Below, in pieces: positions 34,772 through 44,434 of a stretch of DNA of 64,000 nucleotides (position 1 is the stretch's first letter; each line of letters starts with the position of its first letter). Position numbers and translations under genes: made by a program. This DNA comes from Chloroflexota bacterium. Lineage in GTDB: Bacteria; Chloroflexota; Anaerolineae; Anaerolineales; UBA4823. A model generated the notes under the pieces. That model did not search any database and was not told where the DNA came from. It saw only the letters and a list, made by a program, of their open reading frames with translations. Location of the stretch: contig JAKOUW010000016.1 of the NCBI GenBank assembly GCA_029782365.1, forward strand, positions 110,546-174,545, given 5' to 3'.

Positions 34772-36409
34772 ATGAAAATAAACCGTGGGATCGTCATCAG
34801 CCTTATTCTCCTGGCAGGCATCACCATTCTGGCATACCTCTGGGCCACCAGCCTGATGAATTCATTGTATGCCTTTCGTTCACCGCTGGCCGATATAACC
34901 GTCAAAGCAGGCCAGCCAATCGGCGCTCCACTTGCGCGCCGGGTGGTTTCCATTATGATCGATGGCTTACGCGTGGACACGGCTGCCAACCCGGCAGTCA
35001 TGCCCTTTCTCAACAATTTGCGAACCCGAGGCGCTTCAGCTGCCATGCACTCCGGCCTGCCGTCTTACTCCGTCCCGGGCTGGAGCGTGCTGGCAATTGG
35101 CGCCTGGCCCGATCTTTCCGATGCACCTGCCATGAATCCGACCTCGGCGGAAGGATCGTATTTCTGGACACAGGATAATATATACGCAGATATCCGTCAT
35201 GCCGGCCTGCACAGCGCTGTGGCAGCCAATGATTATTTCGAATACTTGATCCCCCCGGCTGCCATCGACGCCGCTGGCTGGACGCATGAAGAAAACCCGG
35301 CGGCTGACCAGCAAAACATCGACACCGCCGTCAAATTCATCCAATCGGGCCAATATCAGTACATCTTCACCTACATGGTACAGGTAGATCATGCCGGCCA
35401 CTACGAAGGCGGGCCGCTCGACCCGCGCTGGAACCAGGCTGCAGCGCGCTGCGACCGTCTGTTGCAGCAAATCGTCGCTGCACTTGACCTGGATCAGGAC
35501 ACTGTGTTGATCTACAGCGATCATGGTCATTTGGATCGCGGAGGTCACGGCGGTCAGGAATCAGTCGTTTTAATGGAGCCTTTTCTCATAGTTGGCGCCA
35601 ATGTCAGGCCCGGCGTATATCCCGATATGCTGCAGGTCGATGTGGCTCCTACCACAGCCGCTCTGTTAGGAGTTTCCATTCCCGCCATCGCCCAGGGTCA
35701 TGTCTTGACCGATATGCTGAATTTAACTCCAGCTCAGCAAACGGCCGTTCGCCGGGCGTCTGGCGCGCAACAAACCGGCCTTTACCAGGCGTATGCTGGG
35801 GTGATGGGAGTGCCTGCCAACCAGATTACCATATCGGCCGGCCAGGAACCTGTTGCCATTTATCAGGAGGCCATGCTGGCAATAAAAAACGGCCGCTTGA
35901 ACCGCGACCGTCTTCTTCGTTTTCTGTGGGTGATTCCCCTGGCTGTTTTGCCGGGCTTATTGTTATATCGCAACCGCACACGCAGTTTGGTGTGGATACT
36001 TGCCGGCGCCGGGCTTTACCTGGCCCTATTCCACCTTCTGTATGCCTGGCTGGGAGGCGGCACATACTCAATGTCCTCTGTGTTGAGCGCTGCCAGCCTC
36101 ATACTCATCACAGCCTTACAAACGAGCCTGGCGTTCGCCATTGCCTGGTTGGTTGTTTTCCTGGGCTTACGCCTCTACTCCCTCCCGCGCAGCCAGGCGG
36201 TTCACTTGCACCTGGTATTTGCTTTTACCACTTTGTACATCATCGCGCTGCCGATCCTGTGGAGCGCAGGTTATAACGGCCTGTTAGTCGGCTGGACATT
36301 ACCAGAGATGGCCAGTATGTTCCTGGGATTTCTTTCGATTCTCCAGGCGCTGTTCGTTGCCGCCCTAAGCCTGGTGCTGGTGGGAGTGAGCAGTCTTTAT
36401 AGCCGTTAG
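34772..36409 (+). CDS. Membrane-anchored alkaline phosphatase-superfamily phosphodiesterase
   Basis: A 545-aa protein. The N-terminal helix (IVISLILLAGITILAYLWA) is a signal anchor. Residues ~50-340 form a type I phosphodiesterase/nucleotide pyrophosphatase-like domain with metal motifs SIMIDGLRVD, MVQVDHAGH and YSDHGHLDRGGHGGQE. The C-terminal third holds about 5 TM helices. An ATG at 34748 is possible, but AAGGA 7 nt before 34772 favours the start used. The catalytic domain would face outside. Substrate not deducible; a sulfatase/phosphoglycerol-transferase-like role is possible. The stop overlaps that of the convergent glycan gene. Confidence 0.82.
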   Translation: MKINRGIVISLILLAGITILAYLWATSLMNSLYAFRSPLADITVKAGQPIGAPLARRVVSIMIDGLRVDTAANPAVMPFLNNLRTRGASAAMHSGLPSYSVPGWSVLAIGAWPDLSDAPAMNPTSAEGSYFWTQDNIYADIRHAGLHSAVAANDYFEYLIPPAAIDAAGWTHEENPAADQQNIDTAVKFIQSGQYQYIFTYMVQVDHAGHYEGGPLDPRWNQAAARCDRLLQQIVAALDLDQDTVLIYSDHGHLDRGGHGGQESVVLMEPFLIVGANVRPGVYPDMLQVDVAPTTAALLGVSIPAIAQGHVLTDMLNLTPAQQTAVRRASGAQQTGLYQAYAGVMGVPANQITISAGQEPVAIYQEAMLAIKNGRLNRDRLLRFLWVIPLAVLPGLLLYRNRTRSLVWILAGAGLYLALFHLLYAWLGGGTYSMSSVLSAASLILITALQTSLAFAIAWLVVFLGLRLYSLPRSQAVHLHLVFAFTTLYIIALPILWSAGYNGLLVGWTLPEMASMFLGFLSILQALFVAALSLVLVGVSSLYSR

Positions 36410-38094
36410 TTCGTGCTGTCCAAAATTTGTTTCAGCTCAGCCAGGCGCTGCCTGGCATCGATCCAATCACCAGCAGCTACCAGGCAGTCCACTTCCTGCA
36501 GCTTAAACCGCGCTTTTTCTAAAGTAAGATTTGATCCATTCGTCTGCTGATCGGCTTCATCACAGCCGTTGAGCAGTTGCATTCGAAAATGGTTCAAGGA
36601 GGCCGGGAGCATCACAATTTGGACCGCCGTCTGGCGGCACAGGTTCAAAATCCGTTGTTGATCGACTGGAGCAATATCCTCAACGGTGTAAAGTACCACC
36701 CCTATATCGAGCTTACGGACCAGTTCTACAATTTGTCTCGTCGTACCGATAACCCGATAACCTTCAATCATGTGGTTCAGTTTCTTAGGATCATCATCGA
36801 CAGCGCCAACAATCGAATAAGCATTGCTCCATTCATTGCGATTCAAAAGCCAAACCGCGAGTGAGAAATTTGCTCCAGCGCCCACTACGAGGACACGCTC
36901 TCCCAGACTGATCGCTGTGCCGCGCAAAGCCATCCACAAGTTAGCTACTCCGGTTAATAACCGCTCTCGATACCGAAGAATTGAGAAACCCACAAAAGAG
37001 ATCATGCCTCCGATAACCAACAATATGTCGGGGATCCGATTCTCCAAGAATTTATCGTTTGCAACAGCCAGGATTAATCCTGTAATGGATGAAGAAACAG
37101 CCAATAACAAAATGTATTGCCAAGGAGCCCGCCGCCATTCTACTCTGTTCAATTTCAGAAAGAAATTCACCAAACTAAACAATAAGGCGGCCAATACTGT
37201 AAAAAGCACGCCAGGCCCGAGCAAGATATTAATTGGTCGATCGAGGCGTATAACCGCGCCGGCAATATTCAAGGAAATAAATGCGACAATCGCATCCATG
37301 ATCAGCCAATGAATAAAATGCGTATATAACCGTGCGAATGGGCCAAAGATTAATTGGTTTTGATTTATTGATGCCGAACGCAGACCGGGCAAGAGAGCTA
37401 AGGCAGTCCAGAAAATCACATCGATATCCGTCAGGATTGTGCGGTTGCGAATGTAAAGCAAATCAAGGCGCAACTTAGATGGAAGCATCTGGAACAAGTA
37501 GTTCTTCATCAGTTGAGTCGGATTCAACTGGTCTTCTTCATTGCGATACAAAACACTGGAAGGGCTGGTGAGGCCGGGCCGAATTGAAAGAAATTCATCT
37601 CTAATGGCTGCAGGCCAGGAGGCGACAATATCTACATCTTCTGGGCGAGGGCCGACCATACTCATCTCACCAATCAAGATATTCCACAGTTGGGGCAGCT
37701 CGTTCAGCTTGGTTTGGCGCAGCCAACGACCATAGGGCGTGATTCGCCCATCCCCCCGCGCAGTGACCTTCGGGCCTTTATAACAGTCTGGCCGTTCATA
37801 CATGGTTCGAAATTTCAAAATATAGAATGGTCTTCCTTTCCAGCCGGCGCGCAAGCCCCGGTAGAAAAGAGGTCCGGGCGAATCTCGGTGAATTAACCAG
37901 GCAATTACCAGAAAAATGGGAAACAGAACGATGATTGACACTAGAGAGACACAAATATCAAATACGCGTTTCAAGACCAGGTCTAGTTTTTGCCCAAATG
38001 TATGTGGTTTTCTCCTGGGTTGAGTAACAACCTTCGATAATGGGTGCGGAGATCCGTTATTAACTTCACTGGTGGTGCTTCTCGAAAAATACAT
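36406..38094 (-). CDS. Polyprenyl-phosphate sugar phosphotransferase with permuted domain order
   Basis: A 562-aa initiating phosphoglycosyltransferase. The catalytic domain comes first: KRVFD at 42-46, a membrane re-entrant helix, DSPGPLFYR, KFRTM at 94-98, LNELPQLWNILIGEMSMVGPRPED and RPGLTSPSSV. A four-helix membrane region (~280-395) and then a Rossmann domain (GERVLVVGAGANFSLAVWLL, AVDDDPKKLNHMIEGYRVIGTT) follow. In WbaP/WcaJ-like enzymes the order is membrane bundle, Rossmann, catalytic. AGGAGG 7 nt upstream of 38094 fixes the start. It transfers a sugar phosphate to undecaprenyl phosphate, beginning glycan assembly, and is the last gene of the leftward cluster. Confidence 0.87.
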   Translation of the reverse strand: MYFSRSTTSEVNNGSPHPLSKVVTQPRRKPHTFGQKLDLVLKRVFDICVSLVSIIVLFPIFLVIAWLIHRDSPGPLFYRGLRAGWKGRPFYILKFRTMYERPDCYKGPKVTARGDGRITPYGRWLRQTKLNELPQLWNILIGEMSMVGPRPEDVDIVASWPAAIRDEFLSIRPGLTSPSSVLYRNEEDQLNPTQLMKNYLFQMLPSKLRLDLLYIRNRTILTDIDVIFWTALALLPGLRSASINQNQLIFGPFARLYTHFIHWLIMDAIVAFISLNIAGAVIRLDRPINILLGPGVLFTVLAALLFSLVNFFLKLNRVEWRRAPWQYILLLAVSSSITGLILAVANDKFLENRIPDILLVIGGMISFVGFSILRYRERLLTGVANLWMALRGTAISLGERVLVVGAGANFSLAVWLLNRNEWSNAYSIVGAVDDDPKKLNHMIEGYRVIGTTRQIVELVRKLDIGVVLYTVEDIAPVDQQRILNLCRQTAVQIVMLPASLNHFRMQLLNGCDEADQQTNGSNLTLEKARFKLQEVDCLVAAGDWIDARQRLAELKQILDSTN

Positions 38095-38197
38095 AGCCAT
38101 CCCTCCTGAATAAAACGAACTTATGAATAAAGTAAAAACCAACATCGGCGTGGAGGCAAATCGTCTCCATTTACCCCCTATGTTAAACAGGGCTCAA

Positions 38198-39421
38198 TTA
38201 TGAAAGCGAAGCCAAAATTGCCTGGTAATTCAACGCAGCTCGCTGCGGATCACAATTCTCTTCCACCCATTTTCTTCCATTCTGACCTAACCTGTAGCAC
38301 AATTCTGAATCATGATAAAGTTGTAAAACCGCCTTCAAAAAATCTTCCAGGCGACCCGGCTCGATACACAAGCCAGAATTTGATTCTGCAATGATCTTCC
38401 AGGTATCGCTCGATGGAGGAATAACTCCCAGCACTGGGCGACCACTCGCCATAATCGAAGCCATTTTAGCAGGAAGAGATTCATTGACCACTTCTGATCT
38501 AAGCATGACCAGAGATGCATTGGCGCTGGCGTAGAGCAAAGGCACCTGGTCGAAAGGCAAAAAACTACCGAACTCGACATTTCTTAACTGCAAACGACTG
38601 GCTTGTTCCTCCAGCTTCTGCTTGGCTAGGCCCTCCCCGATAATCACAAAAAGAATATTCTCTGGCAGTCGTTTTAATTTTGCCAATTCCAATAATTCCT
38701 CTAAATTTTGCGACAGCCCAATGTTGCCCGAATAAAGGACAACAAATTTTTCCTCCCAATTTCTTGCTCTCCTCAGCGAATCTTCAAAAGGTAAGGGTTT
38801 TATAAATGCACTATCCACCCAATTAAAAATGATATGAAGTTTCTCTTCCTTTACACCTTTGGCTAACAAATTGTTCTTAAAACCGGGGGAAATGACCGTG
38901 ATTGCTCCAGATTTTGCATAAAGAAAATTTTCCAAAGCCTGTGAAAATCTGATCATCCATCTGGATTTAAAATATCCCAATTTTATGCCAATATCCGGAT
39001 AAATGTCTTGTACATTATAGACTATTCTGGCCCGCCAAAATAAACTTACCAGGTAGGCTGCGATGCCATTGGACGGGGGTGGTGTGTAGACTATGATGCG
39101 ATCGGTCGGCCCGCTCAAAATACCGGCAAGTAATGCGCAGAGCATAAAGCTCAGATAATTCAAAAAACGGAAGAAAACCCTTTGATTTGGCGGAACAAAA
39201 ACCCAGGTGCGGATTATCCGGCAGTTGTCGTAAGGATGTTCTACTTCAAATAGCTTCCAGCGATACGTTTCAGGCAGTCGGGTGAGTTTGTAATGCGGAA
39301 ATGAGCACACAACGGTCAATTCATGCCCAAGCTTCGCCAGCTCTTGCGTCAATTTTGACATCAAGGGCGCATCTGAAGGAACATCCGGAGTGTAATACAT
39401 TGAAAACAGCAGGATTTTCAT
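38198..39421 (-). CDS. Glycosyltransferase family 4 (WcaI/WbuB-like)
   Basis: A 407-aa GT-B glycosyltransferase. It begins MKILLFSMYYTPDVPSDAPL, with VYNVQDIYPDIGIKLGYF and a C-terminal donor-site region (VLYSGNIGLSQNLEELLELA, ASANASLVMLRSEVVNESLPAKMASIMASGRPVLGV). The N-terminal pattern matches WcaI/WbuB-type GT4 enzymes of exopolysaccharide and O-antigen loci. It lies 17 bp downstream of the FemAB/GNAT gene and 103 bp upstream of the permuted sugar-phosphate transferase. Cytoplasmic or membrane-associated. Confidence 0.88.
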   Translation of the reverse strand: MKILLFSMYYTPDVPSDAPLMSKLTQELAKLGHELTVVCSFPHYKLTRLPETYRWKLFEVEHPYDNCRIIRTWVFVPPNQRVFFRFLNYLSFMLCALLAGILSGPTDRIIVYTPPPSNGIAAYLVSLFWRARIVYNVQDIYPDIGIKLGYFKSRWMIRFSQALENFLYAKSGAITVISPGFKNNLLAKGVKEEKLHIIFNWVDSAFIKPLPFEDSLRRARNWEEKFVVLYSGNIGLSQNLEELLELAKLKRLPENILFVIIGEGLAKQKLEEQASRLQLRNVEFGSFLPFDQVPLLYASANASLVMLRSEVVNESLPAKMASIMASGRPVLGVIPPSSDTWKIIAESNSGLCIEPGRLEDFLKAVLQLYHDSELCYRLGQNGRKWVEENCDPQRAALNYQAILASLS

Positions 39422-39438
39422 TCGGTTCCAGAGCTAAT

Positions 39439-40656
39439 TCACAATTCTGTTTCATTGGCTGTATTGGTTTGCTCACAAGGCTTTTTGCGACGGTTCGAAA
39501 GCAGGCCTTTTATCCGCACTTGAACATCTTCTGGCAGCATCTGACGCGCCTTTTTGCGAGCAGCCCCATCAAAGTTAACCAGCCTTATCCAAAGATTGCC
39601 CAAGAATTTTCGGCTGAAAAGTAATTCATCCTCCTTTCGGACTAGGTCCGTCCACATAAACTTATATTCTTCATCACCTGACAACCAATCAAGTTCTTTT
39701 GCGTTTTCCTGGATCGAAGCTTGAAGCACATGAGCAACGAGCAGCCGCCCAGGACTATATTTGCCCCATTCCGAATCAAATGCCATCTGATAGGCGTAAA
39801 TTCGATCCTGGTATCGATACGCATAAAAAACAGCAATTACTCGCTGGGCAACGAGAAGAGCATAAAGGCGCAGCCAACCTGCTTGGTGAGCGTTCAGCGC
39901 AATATTTTGGTGAAAATTGATATAAGTTGAATAATCAAAACCCGTCATTTCACCCTTGGAATGCCACCGGTTTCTGCTAAATTCACCAAGTTTCTCCAGG
40001 GATGCCCGGATTGCCTGGGGTTCGTTTATTTGAGAGAAACTCACTTCTCCCGGATGATCAGCCTCCAACCGGGATCGAAAATATTTCAAATTTCTCCGTA
40101 ATTTCTTACTGCGCGTTTGCAAATAGTCTTCCCAGTTCCCACTAAAGGATATATAGGGAGATGTTATTTGTTCTCCTTCTCGTGGTCGCCCCCCCGCCTT
40201 GGTCAGAAAATTATTGATCGGTGAATCTTGAGAAACGGATGCGAATCGCAAGATATCCCAATGCTTGGATTGGCTTAATACATAATCAAAGAAGGTACAA
40301 AATACCCTTTCCAGCTCTGATGCTGGAGCAATAATATTCAAGTGTGCAGGTTGAACAACATCAAATCCGATAAATCCGATTGCCCGCAGGCTCAAAAAAC
40401 CGTATCGCGTATTTTCTCTAACCCAGGGAGCTATTCCTTTTAAATTCCCCAGCTTATCCCGAGCGGTGAGGAGCCAGAGTTGGCGATCGTGGCCAAAATG
40501 CTCCCACCAGGTCTTTACCCACAACCAGGTCAAGAAAATTGGCGTACCTGCAATGGTGTCCGCTAAGCGATTCCATTCTTCTTTTAGCGCTTCAAGGTCA
40601 GCGCTTGAATCCATTCGCTCAACTATGTATGAAGAAGATTTAACTAAATCCATCAC
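39439..40656 (-). CDS. FemAB/GNAT-like N-acyltransferase
   Basis: A 405-aa protein of the FemAB/BioF2-like GNAT family (Acetyltransf_6 style). Signs are the SADLEALKEEWNRLADTIAGTPIFLTWLWVKTWWEHFG start and the C-terminal AHQAGWLRLYALLVAQRVIAVFYAYRYQDRIYAYQMAFDSEWGKYSPGRLLVAHVLQ motif. Such proteins add acyl or amino-acyl groups to cell-surface polymers or amino sugars. It is 4 bp from the polysaccharide deacetylase gene, so it is probably coupled and may modify the amine produced by that deacetylase. Confidence 0.8.
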   Translation of the reverse strand: MMDLVKSSSYIVERMDSSADLEALKEEWNRLADTIAGTPIFLTWLWVKTWWEHFGHDRQLWLLTARDKLGNLKGIAPWVRENTRYGFLSLRAIGFIGFDVVQPAHLNIIAPASELERVFCTFFDYVLSQSKHWDILRFASVSQDSPINNFLTKAGGRPREGEQITSPYISFSGNWEDYLQTRSKKLRRNLKYFRSRLEADHPGEVSFSQINEPQAIRASLEKLGEFSRNRWHSKGEMTGFDYSTYINFHQNIALNAHQAGWLRLYALLVAQRVIAVFYAYRYQDRIYAYQMAFDSEWGKYSPGRLLVAHVLQASIQENAKELDWLSGDEEYKFMWTDLVRKEDELLFSRKFLGNLWIRLVNFDGAARKKARQMLPEDVQVRIKGLLSNRRKKPCEQTNTANETEL

Positions 40657-40660
40657 AAAC

Positions 40661-41692
40661 TCAATCTGCAGTATTTGTTAAACTTTGAAACATGCAATAC
40701 AAATGATAGATACCCGTTAAGGAAGCCTGATACTCATGAATTGAAAAGTTCGGGTTCGAACCTATACGTTTCAAGCGAAAAAGATCGATGTGCGGGAAAA
40801 TATTTAATCCCGCGATTGAAGTAATCGCTAATTTGAATCCTTCGCTGTGATATACGGGCAGAAGATCTTCTCGAATGTCTTGGGAAAGGCCGTTGGGAAA
40901 TGAAAATACAGGCCAAGTTACCCCAATCTCTTGAAAGATATCCTGCTGACTCGCCTGGATTTCGAATTGAGCAACATCCCTTGGAACGCGAGATAAAATC
41001 GAATGGTTGCGAGTGTGAGCAGCCAGGAAACAACCTTGCTGATGCAACAATCGTGCATCATCCCAACTGAGCATCAAACCGGAGGTGACGGGGACAACTT
41101 CCAGGCGATCCAAAACTAAATCCACCAGAGAGTTGGCTGTTTCGTGATCCATAGGTTTGATCATCTTCTTAATTCGGGTAAAAGTCTCGAGCCTCTCGTA
41201 TTGATTCTCGAACTGAAATTCTCCTAATTTTGAGACACTCAACTTCGTGCATCTTGTTTGGTGGAAACCCTGGTAAAGTCGATCCCACCAGAACAAACGA
41301 TTGGTCGGCGAAAGATATCCTGTGGCGAGGAACAAAACCGTAGGAATTTTGTATCGATAGAGGATAGGCCATGCCACATCGAGGAAATTTCTGTAACCAT
41401 CATCAAAGGTTACCATAGCTGCCTGGGGAGGCAGAGGCTTATTGTCTTCAACACAATTAAGGAGATCATGAAGAGAGAGCATTTGATAGTTCTCAGATAA
41501 AAACTTCATCTGTTGATCGAATTTTTCAGATGAAGCGCTTAGATTGCCTGGGTCTAACAACCCATTTTCATCTGCCGGACTGCCGATGCGATGATATGCG
41601 AGAATGCGCAGTATATTTCCGCAATGCCTCTCTAGCGATCTAATAAAAGAAACCAATTTTGAGTGAGATGCAATTTGACGAACGACCCTCAT
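40661..41692 (-). CDS. Polysaccharide deacetylase (NodB-like, CE4)
   Basis: A 343-aa CE4 enzyme. Motif 1 is MVTFDDGYRNF, with catalytic and metal Asp. Motif 2 is AAHTRNHSIL, the metal H-x3-H. Motif 3 is partly visible in VFSFPNGLSQDIREDL. No cleavable signal is seen, as the N-terminus (MRVVRQIASHSKLVSFIRSLERHCGNILRILAYHRIG) resembles cytoplasmic members of EPS loci. It would N-deacetylate a sugar in the growing glycan. It is directly followed by the FemAB/GNAT gene. Confidence 0.87.
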   Translation of the reverse strand: MRVVRQIASHSKLVSFIRSLERHCGNILRILAYHRIGSPADENGLLDPGNLSASSEKFDQQMKFLSENYQMLSLHDLLNCVEDNKPLPPQAAMVTFDDGYRNFLDVAWPILYRYKIPTVLFLATGYLSPTNRLFWWDRLYQGFHQTRCTKLSVSKLGEFQFENQYERLETFTRIKKMIKPMDHETANSLVDLVLDRLEVVPVTSGLMLSWDDARLLHQQGCFLAAHTRNHSILSRVPRDVAQFEIQASQQDIFQEIGVTWPVFSFPNGLSQDIREDLLPVYHSEGFKLAITSIAGLNIFPHIDLFRLKRIGSNPNFSIHEYQASLTGIYHLYCMFQSLTNTAD

Positions 41693-41761
41693 CTCTCATC
41701 CTATTCTTGTAAATGTCCTGACCATTGATCATGCAAAACGCCCCACACTTCACGATCACCT

Positions 41762-43210
41762 TTATTCGAATGGTGAGTTATTGGTAAATTTGCCATCAAA
41801 TCGACTTTTCGCGGGGCGTTCAGCTTCTCTTGTAATAAGAAGTGGAGCTATCAATAAAACCAACATGATATAACAAGAATATTCCACTTCCATCCCCCCA
41901 CCTTTAATCCAAGACACTGTATAACCCAGGAAAGCCGCTGCAATTAATGGATAATACTGTCTCAAGGTATCGTTGTAATTTTTTAGATAGCTATATCGAT
42001 ACATTTTAATAAATGACCACATCGCTGACAGGAGCATTCCCAAATACAGCAGGAAACCTGGCAGGCCCATCTCTGCAAAAACTGTAAGTAGAGGATTATG
42101 CAGGGACTCCCCTTCTCCAGAAGGGGTGTACTTAAAACCCAGATTTTTGAGATAAGGTATCACTTCGTAATCGCTGTTTCCCACACCAACTCCAATCAAG
42201 GGATGGTCTCCGATCAGTTGAACCCCGGCCGGCCAGATGTATTCCCGACCAGTTAACAGAGACTCATTCGTGCTGCCAAGAAATCGATTGATGGTGATAT
42301 TCAATACGAAAGGCGCCAAAATAACTGCAATGAGTAAAATCGATACGCCAATGGTTCCCCAAATCCGGCTCGACTTCCAGGCCAGGAAAGCCAACATCAT
42401 GATGCCTAAAGATAGGGCACTTCCTCGGGATCCGCTCATCCCTATCAAAGCGATGGACAGTATCATATAAATTGTGGCGATAATTCTTCTAAAAATTCTT
42501 TGTTCTTGGTTAGCTCTGGATGCCCACCATAATACCGGCGGTGTAAACATGATAAGGTAAACACCCATCGTATTTTCGTTCATCTCAAGGATTTGCAAAC
42601 GGGTACCCGATACATAGCCTCCGATAATCACTTGCACAATGCTAATTGTAATAAGCAAACCTCCACTCACAGCCAGGATATTCATCAAGCCGATAAGATC
42701 ATCTAAACTCTTGAGCGTGTTTACAATCACCACCATAAACAGAACAAATCGCATGATATACATTTGAAACGCCGTCAACCCGGTATCCAGAGAAGACGCC
42801 CAATATAATGAACACCCGCACCACAATATAAAAATCAGCATAATTATTGAACTCACGGGTAAATGAATACGGCGCTTTTGAATAAATACAGTGAGAGCCC
42901 AAACAAATAAGGCGACTAAGGTTGCCGCGCGGTTTAGCAGAGAATTTATATCGACTGGTATAAAGCTTCTCGGGAGCAGAATAACAATTAGAGCAGCATA
43001 CACAGCCCACATCGGTCTATTGAATAAAATTAATAAACCAGTTATCGCGAGAATGCATCCCAAGAGATAAACGAATGCATATTTATTTGATAGTGCAACC
43101 GGTGGAGCTCCGATTATTAGAATCAATCCAATTGCAAGAACGATCAAGATCGCTATAAGCGCCGTTATAACGATCAACGTGGAATTTGAGCTGAGATTTT
43201 TAATCTTCAT
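41762..43210 (-). CDS. O-antigen ligase/Wzy polymerase-like membrane protein
   Basis: A 482-aa protein with about 11-12 TM segments. A large loop before the last helices carries LTGREYIWPAGVQLIGDHPLIGVGVGNSDYEVIPYL and ESLHNPLLTVFAEMGLPGF, the Wzy_C/WaaL-type signature with an R and an H in the loop. It polymerises glycan repeat units or ligates the glycan to an acceptor. The locus uses an ABC exporter, which does not normally need a Wzy, so a ligase role is more likely. No LPS is expected in Anaerolineae. Confidence 0.83.
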   Translation of the reverse strand: MKIKNLSSNSTLIVITALIAILIVLAIGLILIIGAPPVALSNKYAFVYLLGCILAITGLLILFNRPMWAVYAALIVILLPRSFIPVDINSLLNRAATLVALFVWALTVFIQKRRIHLPVSSIIMLIFILWCGCSLYWASSLDTGLTAFQMYIMRFVLFMVVIVNTLKSLDDLIGLMNILAVSGGLLITISIVQVIIGGYVSGTRLQILEMNENTMGVYLIMFTPPVLWWASRANQEQRIFRRIIATIYMILSIALIGMSGSRGSALSLGIMMLAFLAWKSSRIWGTIGVSILLIAVILAPFVLNITINRFLGSTNESLLTGREYIWPAGVQLIGDHPLIGVGVGNSDYEVIPYLKNLGFKYTPSGEGESLHNPLLTVFAEMGLPGFLLYLGMLLSAMWSFIKMYRYSYLKNYNDTLRQYYPLIAAAFLGYTVSWIKGGGMEVEYSCYIMLVLLIAPLLITREAERPAKSRFDGKFTNNSPFE

Positions 43211-43249
43211 AAATTTGGCATCAATTCAATCATTACTTCCATGAAGTAA

Positions 43250-44434
43250 TTAGACTAGATCTAAATAGCAATCACTAATTTTAGTTTGCCAATCCTTGAA
43301 GGTGAAATTTTTAACGACGAATTCTCTTGCATTGCTGGCGAGTTTTTTAGCGTAGTTGGGGTTATCTAATACGAAAAAGATGGCCTGCTCGAAAGAATCA
43401 ATATCATCAATAGGGAAAAAGAGGCCATTTATCTTATCTTCTATTGCCTCCTCAAGTTGTGGCAATGATGTAACAATTATAGGCAATTGGGAAGCAGCAG
43501 CCTCTAACACAACGTTCGGTAATCCTTCATGGCGAGTTGGTAAGACAAATAAATCTGCTGATTTGTAATATTTGGAAAGCTCAATTTTGTCATTTATCAA
43601 TCCAGCGAATTTCACTCTTGCCATTAATGAGTTGGATTTTATTAAGGAATATAGATCTTGAATGTATTTGTCATCTAGTGATGAATTCTCCTCAACCGTA
43701 TTTGGTCCTACCAACAATAAAAAGAGATCGGGTTGTTTTTTAGCCATGCGTACAAATGTTTTGATCAAGATGTCAACGCCTTTGCGATATTTTATGCTCC
43801 CTACAAATAAACAGACATGCGCATCCAGAGGGATCCCGAGTTGCGTGCGTAGTTCTTTTTTCTCTCTTTCATTCACCACAGGAGAAAAGACACAAGAATC
43901 GACCGGATTATGAATAGTTACTGCTGAAATGTTGTTATTCAGAAAATCCTTCGTGAGCGGGTTTGAAATCGCAATTACCATAGAAAATTGACGCATACAC
44001 CACAACATGATACTGCCGAACCAGTCGTTTGGAACAGCGCTTGGATTATCTGCACCCTCCAAAACACTATCCAAAACCGCCGGTTTCCGTAATAATTTTG
44101 CCCAAGGCCCGACCAACAATCCTCCCCACAAAGTGGTGTGGACATGCAGCAGATCATATTCATTTCTGTGTATATATAAAAGCCAAATAAGACTCAATGC
44201 CCAAATAAATCGATGAATTCTTCTAATTTGAATTTTCCTTTTCCCTTTGTGCTCTCCGGCGGCAAGCTCGTTTGAGGAGGGCGTCTCATCAATGATATTC
44301 AAATAGTCACCTAATGACGAATGGTGAATCCTTTCTTCATTCCAATTCTTGAATGCGTAAGTCCAGTAAATATAATGTCCTGAAAATTTATTACGATATC
44401 CGGGAAACCAGATATGCAGCACATTGATCGTCAT
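43250..44434 (-). CDS. Glycosyltransferase family 4
   Basis: A 394-aa GT-B enzyme. N-terminal domain with LLHVHTTLWGGLLVGPWAKLLRKPAVL. The donor-site half has VCLFVGSIKYRKGVDILIKTF, LLLVGPNTVEEN and the family EX7E-like KSADLFVLPTRHEGLPNVVLEAAASQLPIIVT. Its ATG overlaps the upstream GT4 stop by 4 nt (ATGA). It adds one sugar to the lipid-linked glycan at the cytoplasmic face. Sugar specificity cannot be read. Confidence 0.9.
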   Translation of the reverse strand: MTINVLHIWFPGYRNKFSGHYIYWTYAFKNWNEERIHHSSLGDYLNIIDETPSSNELAAGEHKGKRKIQIRRIHRFIWALSLIWLLYIHRNEYDLLHVHTTLWGGLLVGPWAKLLRKPAVLDSVLEGADNPSAVPNDWFGSIMLWCMRQFSMVIAISNPLTKDFLNNNISAVTIHNPVDSCVFSPVVNEREKKELRTQLGIPLDAHVCLFVGSIKYRKGVDILIKTFVRMAKKQPDLFLLLVGPNTVEENSSLDDKYIQDLYSLIKSNSLMARVKFAGLINDKIELSKYYKSADLFVLPTRHEGLPNVVLEAAASQLPIIVTSLPQLEEAIEDKINGLFFPIDDIDSFEQAIFFVLDNPNYAKKLASNAREFVVKNFTFKDWQTKISDCYLDLV

